DNA of 64,000 nucleotides from Candidatus Micrarchaeum acidiphilum ARMAN-2 (GCA_009387755.1 GG697237.1:1-64000); one strand, 5' to 3'. Positions 50,903-60,738 are shown, numbered from the stretch's first letter. Made by a program: numbers and translations. The notes: generated by a model from the letters alone, not told the origin.

Positions 50903-50941
50903 TATATCACCACTGATATAATTAGTTATATAGATATTTAA
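50903..50941 (-). promoter_or_regulatory. PadR operon promoter and operator
   Basis: The perfect inverted repeat TATATCA-CCAC-TGATATA (50903-50920) lies between the ATG at 50900 and a TATA-like ATTTAAATA (about 50933-50941). A repressor bound here would block initiation, so autoregulation by PadR is likely. Confidence 0.55.
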
Positions 50942-51031
50942 ATGTTTGCAAAAAGAAAGGATACGCATGTGGCTAACCTGCACAAAAGCAATTTATACCT
51001 AACCTGACTATCCTCTCAATAGGCGACAGGG

Positions 51032-51673
51032 ATGGATGTGAGTATAGTCGACAGGGAAGAATTCGAAAAGAGCAGGAACGCTCTTGCCGGCTTCAGGCGC
51101 AATGAAGTCATGACCATAGACAATGCCATGTACAGGCTGGAGAGCTTCTACACAAACACAATAATACTTAAGTACGGCGAATACAGGGAAAGGATCCTTA
51201 CCTCAAAAAGGAGGCTGAATAAGCTGTCGAGACTGGACAACGAAGTGCTCGAGATGGAAGACGAGCTCAAGGCGGACGCGGCAGTCCTAAGTAAAAAAGA
51301 GTTTATAGAAAAGCTCAATAATTGCGAGGAAAAGCTGGACAGAGACAGGGAGATAGTGATAAGGCTTAAGAGCGAGGTAAAGAGCGCAGAGGACTGCATA
51401 AACGGCCTAGTAGTGAGCTTTGCGAACTTCGTTTTCGATAACTACCGCAGAGTAGCCTTCGGGCAGGGAGACGAACTTGTGCTGGATGTCGTAGACAGGC
51501 TTGCCTTGGGCGAGGCGTACCAGGATGAGATGCGCATGCAGTTCACCGAGTCGATACTGGACGAGATAGCGCTGAGGGTGAACGATAATGCCGAGCTTAC
51601 CAAAAAAGTCAACGATGTAAGGACCAGAGACTCCATATACGTAGACAAAATATTGCGCTCCAGGCAGACGTGA
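51032..51673 (+). CDS. coiled-coil protein of unknown function
   Basis: 213 residues, highly charged and nearly all helical, with a long coiled coil at about 60-135 (RRLNKLSRLDNEVLEMEDEL and on). No membrane segments or catalytic motifs are seen. It stands alone with its own promoter region after the PadR operon and is followed by a hairpin terminator. I know no homologue. Confidence 0.7.
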   Translation: MDVSIVDREEFEKSRNALAGFRRNEVMTIDNAMYRLESFYTNTIILKYGEYRERILTSKRRLNKLSRLDNEVLEMEDELKADAAVLSKKEFIEKLNNCEEKLDRDREIVIRLKSEVKSAEDCINGLVVSFANFVFDNYRRVAFGQGDELVLDVVDRLALGEAYQDEMRMQFTESILDEIALRVNDNAELTKKVNDVRTRDSIYVDKILRSRQT

Positions 51674-51727
51674 AGGTTTTACTCCTGGCAGATGTTTCTG
51701 AAAAGCGCACGGAGCCTGGTGGAGGGC

Positions 51728-51753
51728 GGCGCAGCCTTCGGCGCCTTTTTATT
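51728..51753 (+). terminator. hairpin with T-tract after the coiled-coil gene
   Basis: GGCGC (51728-51732) pairs with GCGCC (51741-51745) around an 8-nt loop, directly followed by TTTTTATTT. This is a terminator-like structure about 55 nt past the stop at 51673. Confidence 0.5.
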
Positions 51754-51911
51754 TAGAAAATATTAAATATGGTGCGCTCGTAAATTTATTGCGGGCATGC
51801 AGTATTGACCGTTCCGCTTTGTATTTATAAATTTGCGTTCATTATATATAATCATTAATTATACGTCTAAGGGCTTGGACTGCGCCATATGCAGCCATAA
51901 GCCTAGATTTA

Positions 51912-51922
51912 TTTTTATAAAA
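51912..51922 (+). promoter_or_regulatory. cdc48 TATA box
   Basis: TTTTTATAAAA is centred about 27 nt before ATG 51944, giving a leaderless transcript. A second TATA-like site (about 51823-51833) lies further upstream. Confidence 0.5.
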
Positions 51923-51943
51923 GGTCAAAACAGAGAGATTGTC

Positions 51944-54103
51944 ATGGTAAACGGCATAGAGCTTAATGTTGTAGGCGCGCTGGTAACTGATGACGGCAAG
52001 GGAATTGCCAGAATCGATTCTAAGGCCAGGAAGCTGCTCAACGTGATATCCGGAGACATCATAGAGATAAAGGGCAAACGCAGGTCCACGGCTGCAATAG
52101 TGTGGCAGGCGCACCAGCAGGACGAGGGCTTGGACTTCATAAGGATAGACGGTTATATAAGGCAGAACATAGGCATAGGCATAGGGGACAAGGTGTTCGT
52201 GACAAAGGCGGAAGTATCAAACGCCGAGAAGGTTGTCCTTGCCCCGCCGCAGAACCAGCGCACTCCGCCGTATTCTCCGGATTTTCCGGAATATGCAAAA
52301 AGCAAGTTGGAGAACAAACCGTTGGTAAAGGGAGATGTTGTCCCTGTCGCCATGTTCGGGTATGTGTTCAATTTCGTGGTGGCGCAGGTGACTCCTCACG
52401 GGGTGGTCAAGGTCACGCGGGATACGGACGTGATAGTGAAGACAGAGCCTGTATCCGAATCCATGGTCAGGATAGGCGACGTGCATTATGAGGACATAGG
52501 CGGCCTGAAGAACGAGATACAGAAGATAAGGGAGATGGTAGAGCTCCCTATAAGGTACCCAGAGCTTTTCGAGAAGCTTGGAATAGAGCCTCCGAAAGGG
52601 GTGCTGCTGTACGGGGCTCCTGGAACCGGAAAGACGCTGCTAGCCAAGGCGGTCGCGAACGAAAGCGATGCCAATTTCATAGACATATCGGGGCCTGAGC
52701 TTGTCAGCAAGTTCGTAGGCGAGAGCGAGGAGAGGCTCAGGAGCATATTCATAGAAGCCAAGGAGAAGGCGCCTACCATAATATTCATGGATGAGATCGA
52801 CGCAATAGCGCCAAGGAGGGAAGAGGCGACCAACGAGGTGGAGAGGAGAATGGTTTCGCAGCTTCTGACGCTCATGGACGGAATGGGCTCGAGGGGCCAG
52901 GTCATAGTTATAGGCGCTACAAACAGGCCGGACGCGATAGATCCCGCGCTCAGGAGGCCGGGAAGGTTCGACAGGGAGATAGAAATAGGAGTTCCGGACA
53001 GGAACGCAAGGAAGGAGATACTCCAGATACACACCAGGAACATGCCGCTGGCTAAGGATGTCAACATAGACGACTTGGCGGACATAACGCACGGGTATAC
53101 CGGAGCCGACCTTACCGCGCTGGCCAGGGAAGCCGCAATGGCGACGCTCAGGAAAATACTTCCCGAAGTGCTCAACAAGAAGTCGATACCCAACGAGGTT
53201 CTTGTAAGCCTCGAAGTCAGCAAGGAGGACTTTGTCAGAGCCTTCAACAGCGTGCAGCCCAGCGCCCTGCGCGAAGTTTTCGTGGAAAGGCCGAACGTCC
53301 ACTGGAGCGACGTTGGAGGCCTTGACCGGGTCAAAGAACAGCTTAAGGAGGCCGTTGAACTGCCGATAAAAAGCCCGGAGATGTTTACCAAGATGGGGAT
53401 AAGGCCCATAAAGGGCGTGCTGCTCGTAGGGGCTCCTGGAACCGGAAAGACAATGCTGGCCAAGGCGGTCGCAACAGAGCGCGAATCAAACTTCATATCG
53501 ATAAAGGGCCCTGAGTTCCTGAGCAAGTATGTCGGCGAGAGCGAAAAGGCAGTAAGGGAGGTCTTCAGGAAGGCGAAGATGGCCGCACCGTGCATAATAT
53601 TCATAGACGAGATAGACTCCGTCGCATATTCCAGGGGGACTGACACTGGAGACAGCATGGTAAGCGAGCGGGTTGTTGACACCCTGCTTACCGAGATGGA
53701 CGGCCTGCAGGAGCTCAAAAATGTCATAGTGATAGCTGCCACGAACAGGCCGGACATAATTGATCCGGCGCTGCTCAGGCCGGGAAGGTTCGACAAGATA
53801 ATAGAAATTCCTATGCCGGACGAAAAGACAAGGATCAGCATATTCAACGTGCATACTAAGCGCATGCCCCTGGACAAGGACGTGAACATAGAGCAGCTTG
53901 CCAAGGAAACCGAGGGCTACACCGGCGCCGAGATAGAGAACATTTGCAGGGAGGCTGGCATGAACGCCATAAGGACCAAGAAGGACAGGATATCTAAAGC
54001 CGACTTCGACTTCGCGATAAAGGAAATAAAGCCCGCAATCCCGAAGGAGATGGAGGACAGGATAAAGAGGTTCAAGGATGAGCCCGAAAGCATGTACAGG
54101 TAG
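51944..54103 (+). CDS. CDC48/VCP-like AAA+ unfoldase
   Basis: 719 residues. The N-terminal double-psi barrel domain (about 1-175) is followed by two AAA+ modules. D1 has Walker A GAPGTGKT at 224-231 and Walker [12 protein letters not shown]2 has Walker A GAPGTGKT at 496-503 and Walker [11 protein letters not shown]. Arginine-finger and SRH stretches ([20 protein letters not shown] and [20 protein letters not shown]) are intact. It unfolds proteins for degradation or complex remodelling. ATG 51944 is supported by a TATA box at leaderless distance; upstream in-frame sequence is not conserved. It heads a likely operon with S6e and aIF2-gamma. Confidence 0.95.
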   Translation: MVNGIELNVVGALVTDDGKGIARIDSKARKLLNVISGDIIEIKGKRRSTAAIVWQAHQQDEGLDFIRIDGYIRQNIGIGIGDKVFVTKAEVSNAEKVVLAPPQNQRTPPYSPDFPEYAKSKLENKPLVKGDVVPVAMFGYVFNFVVAQVTPHGVVKVTRDTDVIVKTEPVSESMVRIGDVHYEDIGGLKNEIQKIREMVELPIRYPELFEKLGIEPPKGVLLYGAPGTGKTLLAKAVANESDANFIDISGPELVSKFVGESEERLRSIFIEAKEKAPTIIFMDEIDAIAPRREEATNEVERRMVSQLLTLMDGMGSRGQVIVIGATNRPDAIDPALRRPGRFDREIEIGVPDRNARKEILQIHTRNMPLAKDVNIDDLADITHGYTGADLTALAREAAMATLRKILPEVLNKKSIPNEVLVSLEVSKEDFVRAFNSVQPSALREVFVERPNVHWSDVGGLDRVKEQLKEAVELPIKSPEMFTKMGIRPIKGVLLVGAPGTGKTMLAKAVATERESNFISIKGPEFLSKYVGESEKAVREVFRKAKMAAPCIIFIDEIDSVAYSRGTDTGDSMVSERVVDTLLTEMDGLQELKNVIVIAATNRPDIIDPALLRPGRFDKIIEIPMPDEKTRISIFNVHTKRMPLDKDVNIEQLAKETEGYTGAEIENICREAGMNAIRTKKDRISKADFDFAIKEIKPAIPKEMEDRIKRFKDEPESMYR

Positions 54104-54113
54104 TTAGCGATTT

Positions 54114-54524
54114 ATGTTAGGTGATTTATTGAAACTGGTATATTCCGATAAGAAAACGGGAAGGTCTGCTCAGATCGAATTGAGCAAGGATATGGAAGCG
54201 GCGCTCCTTAACCGCAAGATAGGCGACGTAGTGGAAGGCGCATTCGCGGGGCTGCCCGGGTTCAAGCTCAAGATAACCGGCGGCTCGGATAGCAGCGGCT
54301 TCCCGATGAAAAAGAATGTCACCGGAACCGCAAAGCGCAAGATACTGACACAGGCAGAGCCATCCGGAAGGAGCAAGGGCGAAAGAAGGAGGTCTACGGT
54401 GGTGGGCAACACCATATCTGCCTCGACAGCTCAGGTCAACGCCGCGATAGAGGAATACGGGGACAAAAGCCCCGACGAGATATTCCCTAAGAAGGAGGCC
54501 GAGAAGAAAGAGGATAAAAAATAG
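54114..54524 (+). CDS. rps6e: 30S ribosomal protein S6e
   Basis: 136 residues. The conserved S6e segment includes GLPGFKLKITGGSDSSGFPM, followed by a basic loop (SKGERRRSTVVGNTIS) and an acidic-basic tail. Length is typical for archaea. It is located between cdc48 and the aIF2-gamma gene with short gaps, and a linkage of S6e to aIF2-gamma is common in archaea. Confidence 0.93.
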   Translation: MLGDLLKLVYSDKKTGRSAQIELSKDMEAALLNRKIGDVVEGAFAGLPGFKLKITGGSDSSGFPMKKNVTGTAKRKILTQAEPSGRSKGERRRSTVVGNTISASTAQVNAAIEEYGDKSPDEIFPKKEAEKKEDKK

Positions 54525-54546
54525 AAGGTAGATTCGGACGGAAGGC

Positions 54547-55755
54547 ATGAAACAGAGCATGATTAACATAGGCACGCTGGGCCATATCGATCATGGAAAG
54601 ACGTCGCTGGTCAAGGCAATAACAAACATCTGGACCGACAGGCACAGCGAAAGCATAAAGAGGAACATGACCATAAAGCTCGGCTATGCCGATGCAATAA
54701 TAAAGAAATGCGAGCACTGCGAGGGCGCAGAGGCATACACCATAGGAGACAGGTGCGAGCACTGCGAGGGCGTGCCGAAGCCGGTGGTCAGGATTTCGAT
54801 ACTTGATGCGCCCGGCCACGAGACCCTCATGGCTACGGCAATCGCCGGCGCCAACATAATAAACGCCATACTCTTCGTGATAGCGGCCAATGAGCCGTGC
54901 CCAATGCAGCAGACACGGGAGCATCTCATGATTATCAACCTTCTCGGCATAAAGAATGTAATCGTAGTGCAGACAAAGGTCGACATTGTGGGCAAGGAGG
55001 CAGCGATAGCGCACTACAAGCAGATCAGGGAGTTTTTGAAGGGCAGCATAATAGAGAATGCACAGATAGTCCCGGTAATGACAAACAGGAACATAAACAT
55101 AGACGAGCTGCTAAAGTTGATCGCAGAGATACCTCTGCCGAAGCATGACCTGTCTGCTGAGCCGCTCATGTACATTGCAAGGTCGTTCGACATAAACAAG
55201 CCGGGTACGCGGCCCGGCGGCATTTCAGGCGGGGTCATAGGCGGCACAATAGTCAAGGGCGTGTTCAGGAAGGGCGACAAGATAGAGATACGCCCCGGCA
55301 TAAACATGTCGCACTCGTCCAAGAAGGAGACTTACAAGCCGATAGTGACAGTGATAACCGGCATAAGCAGCGGAACCTCTGAGCTTGATGAAGCTGTGCC
55401 AGGCGGGCTGATAGGCATCTCCACGGAGCTTGACCCGTCGTATACCAAGGCTGACGGGCTGGTGGGAAACGTCGCGGGCCACATTGGCGGGCTTCCAGAA
55501 TCTGCTTTGAACCTTGGCCTGAAATATTACTCCATGAACAGAAAGGACATTGAGGAAAAGGGATTTTCAGAGAACGAGCCGGTAATACTCAGCGTGGGCA
55601 CGCTCACGGTTGTAGGATACGTCAGAAGCAGCAAAAAGAACATGCTGAAGGTTGAGCTGAAGCATCCGGTATGCGCAGAGCCGGGGTCAAAGATTGCCGT
55701 GATGCGCAACGTGTCGCAGAGATGGAAATTGACAGGCTACGCTCTTATGCAGTAA
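54547..55755 (+). CDS. translation initiation factor aIF2 gamma subunit
   Basis: 402 residues, GTPase that brings initiator Met-tRNA to the ribosome together with alpha and beta subunits. G1 GHIDHGKT at 12-19, G3 DAPGHE, G4 TKVD and a zinc-type pair of CEHC knuckles between switch regions are visible; the knuckle is characteristic of aIF2-gamma. Domains II and III follow. It lies 22 nt after S6e. Confidence 0.95.
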   Translation: MKQSMINIGTLGHIDHGKTSLVKAITNIWTDRHSESIKRNMTIKLGYADAIIKKCEHCEGAEAYTIGDRCEHCEGVPKPVVRISILDAPGHETLMATAIAGANIINAILFVIAANEPCPMQQTREHLMIINLLGIKNVIVVQTKVDIVGKEAAIAHYKQIREFLKGSIIENAQIVPVMTNRNINIDELLKLIAEIPLPKHDLSAEPLMYIARSFDINKPGTRPGGISGGVIGGTIVKGVFRKGDKIEIRPGINMSHSSKKETYKPIVTVITGISSGTSELDEAVPGGLIGISTELDPSYTKADGLVGNVAGHIGGLPESALNLGLKYYSMNRKDIEEKGFSENEPVILSVGTLTVVGYVRSSKKNMLKVELKHPVCAEPGSKIAVMRNVSQRWKLTGYALMQ

Positions 55756-55807
55756 TAGCGACGCATGCCCTGCCGATGTTTTTATTTTGGAAATTTCCAG
55801 AATGAGT

Positions 55808-55966
55808 TCAGTTTTCTTCGGTAGGGAGTATCCTGTACGTATTTATTGACGGGCTCTTTGTCTCGTGCACAACCTTTACCTTCATGCCCATCAGCTTGTC
55901 GTTTTCAAGATACCTGTCCAGCTTTTTCCAGTGCTTTCTTACAAGCATGTTGCTTACAAAATTCAT
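55808..55966 (-). CDS. 52-residue basic protein
   Basis: An ATG frame of 52 codons, preceded by AAGGTG about 10 nt upstream and a TATA-like TTATATA further up. It begins MNFVSNMLVRKHWKKLDRYL and ends SINTYRILPTEEN. The codon use and ribosome site look genuine, and the protein is basic and compact, like a small RNA-binding or ribosomal protein. No family is recognised. It is convergent with the aIF2-gamma gene. Confidence 0.6.
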   Translation of the reverse strand: MNFVSNMLVRKHWKKLDRYLENDKLMGMKVKVVHETKSPSINTYRILPTEEN

Positions 55967-56072
55967 AAATATTACACCTTACAATTTGTCCGCAATGTAT
56001 ATAAGGGTTTCTCCAATATAAATACTTTTCTTATTTTTAAATTTTTAAGCAAATAGTTTGATGGTTTGCAAA

Positions 56073-57365
56073 TCATGGGCTAACGCGTTTCCTGTCCCTC
56101 GGGAAAAGCGAGCATTCCCGTATGTTGCTTGATCCGGTTATCTTCATGACTATGCGCTCCAGACCTATGCTCCACCCCGCATGCGGAGGTGCGCCGCACC
56201 TGAAAGCGTTTATATAAAATTCGAAACTTTTGGGGTCCATCCCCTTCTTCTTTATGGCCTCAATCAGAAGCTCCGGCTGGTGTATCCTCTGCGCGCCGCT
56301 GGATATCTCGATGCCTTTGTATATGAAGTCATAGCTATTTGATATGTTTGGATTTTCGTCGTTCGGCATTGAATAGAAGGCCCTTATTGCAGTAGGGTAA
56401 TCCCTCACTATGACCGCGTCGCCGAACAGCCTTGCTATGCCGACCTCGGCCTCCCTGGTAAAGTCCTGCCCAGCCTCGATCTGCACTTTGCCCTCGCTTT
56501 TCAGCGCGTCTACGGCTTCCTCGTATGTTACTGTCTTTATCTTCGGCACTTCAATGTCGACGTTGAGCTGGTTGAGCGCATGCTTTTCCTTTGATTTCAC
56601 CGCTTTTATTATGTCGGTAACGGTTTCGGACAGCAGGGCTATCGCGTCGTTGTGGTCCGCGAACCCGATCTCTATATCCATCTGCGTTGATTCGTTAAGG
56701 TGGTAGACGTCGTTGGATTTCTCGGCCCTGTAAGCCGGCACTATCATGAACACCTTGTCCATGCCTCCGATTATTGCAAGCTGCTTATAAAGCTGCGGCG
56801 ACTGAGCCAGGTATGTTTTGTATTCGAAATACTGCACGGGAAAAAGCTCTGCGCCGCCTTCGGTAGCCTCGGCAACTATGCCGGGAGGCCTTATCTGGCT
56901 GAATCCCCTGGCGTACATGCCTTCGGTGAACGCCCGGAGCACGGTGGACTCTATTGAGAATATCGCTGATGTGTTTAGCCTGCGCATGTCTATGTACCTG
57001 AAGTTCAGCCTGGTGTCTAACTCTACGGGAACCTTTCCGGTTACCTCAAAAGGGATGTTTGTAGAAAGCGGGTTGAGATTCTCCACCTCCTCTGGAATAA
57101 GCTCAAAGCCGGCCTTTGCCTCCTTGTTGACCTTTACCTTGCCCCTTACCTTTATCACGCTTTCTTTTGGCAGCGAAAGGTCCTTGATTATGGATTCGCC
57201 GACCACGCCGCGCTTCCCTATCACCTGTATTATCCCGGTGCTGTCCCTCAAGAGCAGAAACGTCAGGTTGCCGAGCTCCCTTACTTCGTGCACCCAGCCC
57301 GCCAGGGTTACCTCCTTGCCGTCCAGCGACTGGCTCAGGTCCTTTATGTAATGAGTCCTTATCAT
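56073..57365 (-). CDS. aspS: aspartyl-tRNA synthetase (archaeal type)
   Basis: 430 residues, class IIb. The N-terminal OB fold (about 1-100) includes GWVHEVRELGNLTFLLLRD. Motif 2 reads VPAYRAEKSNDVYHLNEST, and motif 3 is GWSIGLERIVMKITG with the end SLFPRDRKR. This form (AEKSNDVYH) is the AspRS kind, distinct from the AsnRS at 37043. With a separate AsnRS present, the enzyme is probably specific for tRNA-Asp. Confidence 0.94.
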   Translation of the reverse strand: MIRTHYIKDLSQSLDGKEVTLAGWVHEVRELGNLTFLLLRDSTGIIQVIGKRGVVGESIIKDLSLPKESVIKVRGKVKVNKEAKAGFELIPEEVENLNPLSTNIPFEVTGKVPVELDTRLNFRYIDMRRLNTSAIFSIESTVLRAFTEGMYARGFSQIRPPGIVAEATEGGAELFPVQYFEYKTYLAQSPQLYKQLAIIGGMDKVFMIVPAYRAEKSNDVYHLNESTQMDIEIGFADHNDAIALLSETVTDIIKAVKSKEKHALNQLNVDIEVPKIKTVTYEEAVDALKSEGKVQIEAGQDFTREAEVGIARLFGDAVIVRDYPTAIRAFYSMPNDENPNISNSYDFIYKGIEISSGAQRIHQPELLIEAIKKKGMDPKSFEFYINAFRCGAPPHAGWSIGLERIVMKITGSSNIRECSLFPRDRKRVSP

Positions 57366-57447
57366 TTACTTACCTTTACAACAAGATGCATTATATTTTT
57401 TGTAATACTATTTAATATTTTTGTTATTCATAAAATTATTTGATCGG

Positions 57448-57822
57448 ATGGCATCAAAACCTGCAGGCATAGAAGACATGATTTCAAAGAAGCTTGTTGC
57501 GGTGAGCCGCACCACAAGCGTAAGGAACGCAGTGGCGCTTGCAAAAGGCTCTAATGTTGACATGCTCCCGGTCCTTGACGGCGAAGTGCTTGTCGGAATA
57601 GCGCGGCTTGAAAAGCTGGAGGGGGCTGGCGAAGGAACGGTTGAAAAAGCGATGGACAAGCCGGTTTTTGTGGAGCGTGACAGCACGATAGAAAACGCTT
57701 CGGTGGAGATAATCAATTCCGGCCTTGGCAGAATACCTGTGGTGGATTCAAGGTCGAGCATGAAGTGCATAGGGATAGTGGCTGCAACAGACCTGCTGGC
57801 CGCAAGAATTGGGAAAAAATAA
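57448..57822 (+). CDS. CBS-pair domain protein
   Basis: About 124 residues forming two CBS motifs (about 8-60 and 70-120; for example VSRTTSVRNAVALAKGSNVD and GLGRIPVVDSRSSMKCIGIV). CBS pairs bind adenosine nucleotides such as AMP, ATP or SAM and regulate partners. As a stand-alone protein its partner is unknown. ATG 57448 is chosen; a TTG at 57421 is in frame. It is convergent with the alba gene. Confidence 0.85.
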   Translation: MASKPAGIEDMISKKLVAVSRTTSVRNAVALAKGSNVDMLPVLDGEVLVGIARLEKLEGAGEGTVEKAMDKPVFVERDSTIENASVEIINSGLGRIPVVDSRSSMKCIGIVAATDLLAARIGKK

Positions 57823-57841
57823 AATAAGGGACGCACTGGGC

Positions 57842-58144
57842 CTACTTGCCCAGGACTATCTGTATCGCACTGACTTTCGATTTCGTGCCATCCTCGTTGG
57901 TCAGCTCCTCAGAAGACGTCTTTATGCTCCTTTCCTTGACGTTGGGCATAAACTTGTTCTGCACGATTTCCTTAACGTCTACGGCCCTGGATATGGCATT
58001 GCCCCGCGCCTTTATCGTAACTTCATTCATGCCATTGTTGAACTGGGTCACTACAGCAAGCACATAGTTCATCGTCGGCTTCTTGCCTATGTATACTACG
58101 TTCTCCTTCTCCTCCTTGTTTACAATTTGTTCTTCTTCTGGCAT
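57842..58144 (-). CDS. albA: Alba-family DNA/RNA-binding chromatin protein
   Basis: About 100 residues from ATG 58144. The Alba core begins [20 protein letters not shown], with [17 protein letters not shown] and the final beta-strand SAIQIVLGK. It binds double-stranded DNA and RNA as a dimer. A longer form from TTG 58207 would add 21 polar residues; the TATA element at about 58251-58260 would fit either. With the histone-fold protein in the same window, the organism seems to use both types of chromatin protein. Confidence 0.9.
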   Translation of the reverse strand: MPEEEQIVNKEEKENVVYIGKKPTMNYVLAVVTQFNNGMNEVTIKARGNAISRAVDVKEIVQNKFMPNVKERSIKTSSEELTNEDGTKSKVSAIQIVLGK

Positions 58145-58297
58145 ATCTATCACATGTTTATTTTTTGATGTATCAGTGCCAACCTTTGAGACTTGAACCG
58201 CCGCCAAAATACGCTGATCAGCTCACTTTCGTTTTACTAATGGGTCTAAACATATTTAAATTTTTACTACGCCGGTCCGAGCCATGCGAAGCTGCGC

Positions 58298-59170
58298 CTA
58301 CCTTGACGCCATTTTCAGTATCTTCGAGAGTTCGGCCTTCATGTCGAGCCTTATACCGGCCTCCTCGAGCGAATGCAGAGGATATACAACGGCTATGGTC
58401 TTGAGCAGCTCCGCTTCGTTTGTTATTTTCGAAGCCTTTGCAATCTTCATTTCGCTGTTTATGGACGCCACGATGCGTGCAAGGAACTCTTCGCTCAGGT
58501 TAAGCATGTGGGCCTGGTCTTCCGTGCTCGCGATTATTCCGGCGGCGAGCTCCTCTCCCCTCTTTATTTCTGGAAATCCTTCCTTGAACGCCTTGCCGAA
58601 TGTGCGCATGTATTCCGGAAGGACGGGATAAAAAGCCTTGTAGAATGGCATTCCGAATGAAACCCCGTACGAGTACCTGAGCAGCATGTCCCCCGCAACA
58701 ATCCTGTCGCTCCATTCCTGCAGCGTCTCCAGGTACGAGAAAACCTCGCGCATCTCCTTTGTGGGCTCTGCCGGCTTATGGCCCAAGCCGTCAAGGAGGT
58801 TCTTTATGGCCCTGGCGTGCTTCATCTGTATCTCCGCGACGCTGGTAAAATGCTGCAAATATTCGGGATTTGAATGGTCGCTGCTTTGTGCCCATCCCTC
58901 GGATATCCTGGCAAACTCCATGGTGCCGTAAAGGAACAGGCTGAGAAGGTGCACAACGTTCTCCATCTTGAAGGTTATCCCGTTGGGCAGCCTGACGTAC
59001 TGGGGGGTTACTTCGCCCTTTTTCCTTTTAACGTCTATGAAGCTGAGCGCGCGCCTTGCCGCGTTTATCGGGTCGCTTTTGATGTAACCTATCAGGAATG
59101 GCCTAAGCCAGTCCGGCAGGCCGTATTTTTTGAATATTGGATTCAATATCTTATCGTATGCGGATGCCAT
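58298..59170 (-). CDS. helical protein, possibly ferritin-like
   Basis: 290 residues, mostly long helices. Repeated Glu/His pairs (TMEFARISEGW, AEIQMKHARAI, STEDQAHML) recall the ExxH-type iron ligands of ferritin-like proteins, but spacing is not canonical, so this is tentative. No membrane segment is clear, although some helices are amphipathic (DWLRPFLIGYI, VVHLLSLFLYG). The ATG at 59170 lies downstream of a promoter carrying a long palindrome. No named family is assigned. Confidence 0.6.
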   Translation of the reverse strand: MASAYDKILNPIFKKYGLPDWLRPFLIGYIKSDPINAARRALSFIDVKRKKGEVTPQYVRLPNGITFKMENVVHLLSLFLYGTMEFARISEGWAQSSDHSNPEYLQHFTSVAEIQMKHARAIKNLLDGLGHKPAEPTKEMREVFSYLETLQEWSDRIVAGDMLLRYSYGVSFGMPFYKAFYPVLPEYMRTFGKAFKEGFPEIKRGEELAAGIIASTEDQAHMLNLSEEFLARIVASINSEMKIAKASKITNEAELLKTIAVVYPLHSLEEAGIRLDMKAELSKILKMASR

Positions 59171-59217
59171 TGAACCACAACCGCGCAGCAGGCAAGCCGC
59201 TGCACAACCTTAAGGGT

Positions 59218-59240
59218 AATTTATAACCGGATTATAAATT
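59218..59240. promoter_or_regulatory. palindromic operator over TATA box
   Basis: Arms AATTTATAA (59218-59226) and TTATAAATT (59232-59240) are perfect inverted repeats around CCGGA. They contain TATA-like sites on both strands. The left gene starts at 59170, about 50 nt away. It could be an operator or simply paired TATA boxes. Confidence 0.4.
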
Positions 59241-59313
59241 ATTATACCTTTGCGGAATCGCCGAATGCGGTCCGCGCACTGCCGGCGTGCGGATTTCCAG
59301 TGCTGATGCACCG

Positions 59314-60738
59314 TTATATCTTTCCGGCTTCTGATGTATAAAGCAGAAGGCTGTCGTACCTTCTGGATATCTGGCTTGCGCGTATGCCATATATCGCCTT
59401 TACGCCGTGCGAATACGCCAGTTCTATCAGCCTCTGTGTTATTATCCCATCGAATACTATCGCATCTATGCCATCTACTTCCTGCACGCTCTGTATCAGC
59501 TCCCTTATTGGAATTTCTGATATCATCTTCATATCAGTTCCGTATAGCCTTCCGCGCAGCGTGTTCTTTAGCTCCTTGAGCGAATTAACATATTCGTCTT
59601 TGGGCGCAATGGCGTTCTTTTGGGGCGGCTCGGCAGGCCGCTTCTCCTGCTCTGAATCATAGAATTCCACCTTTTCTATCTGGTCAGAGTCCGAAGGCGA
59701 CGTGCCGCGCTCTTCGCGGCTTTCCGGATGCGTGTCTGCTTCGCGCCTCTTGTCCATCATGTTGTTGGCTATCTCCGAAGGGCTCAGCACACTGCTGGGC
59801 TGCTCTTGGCCCGGCGGATTCTGCGGAGGGCCCCTCTGCCTCCTGAACCTGTCTTCCTGGCGGTGGAAGTCGCGCCTGTCATCCTGGTGGTTGTGCCCGT
59901 TCTTCGACAGCGCCGAGATCTGCTCGTACGGCACCTTTGACCTTAGCGCCTTTATTATCTCCTTCCTTGTGAGCTCTTCGACCTCCTTGCCGTCCGGAGC
60001 CCTTGCTACGTAGTCTATTTCGGATACGTTCGACAGGCTCTTCAGTATCATGTCTCCGCCGTGGTCGCCGTCCAGGAACACAGTGACCTCCTTCTGCGCG
60101 CACAGGTCGGTTATGGTCTTCGGTATCTTCCCGGTTGCCCCGCCCACTGCTATGCAGTTCGCTATGTCGCTTTTCAGCAGGTTTATTACATCGGCCCTGC
60201 CCTCGACCAGTATTACGCTCTCGCTCTTGGCTATCTCCGGTCCTGCCGGAAGGTTGTCCGGGCCGTATGTTACTACGGTGCTGGATTTTACGTCAGAAGA
60301 TACCAGTTCGCTTATCTCCTTGCTGTCCGGTATCACGTTGTTGAGCAGATCCTTGACCAGCTCCTTGGCCCTCTTTATGACCTTGCTCCTCTTTTCGTTC
60401 CTAGTGTCCTCTACCTTGTCCACCTTGAAAACTGTTTCGAACGGGCCTACCCTGTCAACAGACTCTATGGCGGCAGCTATTATGCAGGTTTCGACTCTGC
60501 CCAGCGATGAGGGCAGCATGAGCTTTCCATATGTCTTGTTGTTGCTGCTTCCGCTCTCTATCTCAATCCTGCCTATCTTGCCGTTCTTCTGCAGCTCCCT
60601 GAGATCAAGGTCCTCACCAAGAAGTCCCTCGGTCTGGCCGAATATGGCCCCTATTATGTCTGGTTTTTCAACCGATCCAGATATGTCGAATCTGGCTTCT
60701 ATCATGTATTTTACTATGTCTATGTAAGTCTTTGCCAT
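59314..60738 (-). CDS. dnaG: archaeal DnaG primase-like protein
   Basis: 474 residues. The N-terminal archaeal DnaG region (about 1-165) is followed by a TOPRIM domain: VILVEGRADVINLL with catalytic Glu, then FLDGDHGGD with two Asp. A Gln/Arg/Pro-rich linker (about 285-365) leads to a C-terminal conserved part. Known: archaeal DnaG has primase activity in some species and joins the exosome in RNA processing. ATG 60738 is preceded by GGTGATT and a leader hairpin. Hjc and a Hef-like helicase lie upstream on the same strand. Confidence 0.92.
   Translation of the reverse strand: MAKTYIDIVKYMIEARFDISGSVEKPDIIGAIFGQTEGLLGEDLDLRELQKNGKIGRIEIESGSSNNKTYGKLMLPSSLGRVETCIIAAAIESVDRVGPFETVFKVDKVEDTRNEKRSKVIKRAKELVKDLLNNVIPDSKEISELVSSDVKSSTVVTYGPDNLPAGPEIAKSESVILVEGRADVINLLKSDIANCIAVGGATGKIPKTITDLCAQKEVTVFLDGDHGGDMILKSLSNVSEIDYVARAPDGKEVEELTRKEIIKALRSKVPYEQISALSKNGHNHQDDRRDFHRQEDRFRRQRGPPQNPPGQEQPSSVLSPSEIANNMMDKRREADTHPESREERGTSPSDSDQIEKVEFYDSEQEKRPAEPPQKNAIAPKDEYVNSLKELKNTLRGRLYGTDMKMISEIPIRELIQSVQEVDGIDAIVFDGIITQRLIELAYSHGVKAIYGIRASQISRRYDSLLLYTSEAGKI

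Noticed and set aside
52486-53904. Minus-strand open frame of 472 codons opposite cdc48
   Set aside because: It mirrors a strongly conserved AAA+ gene. Its residues show no family, and biased codon use on the coding strand explains the openness.
58178-58210. tRNA-like T-loop sequence (GGTTCAAGTC on the minus strand)
   Set aside because: The flanking bases do not pair as a T-stem, and no D-arm, anticodon arm or acceptor stem is found.
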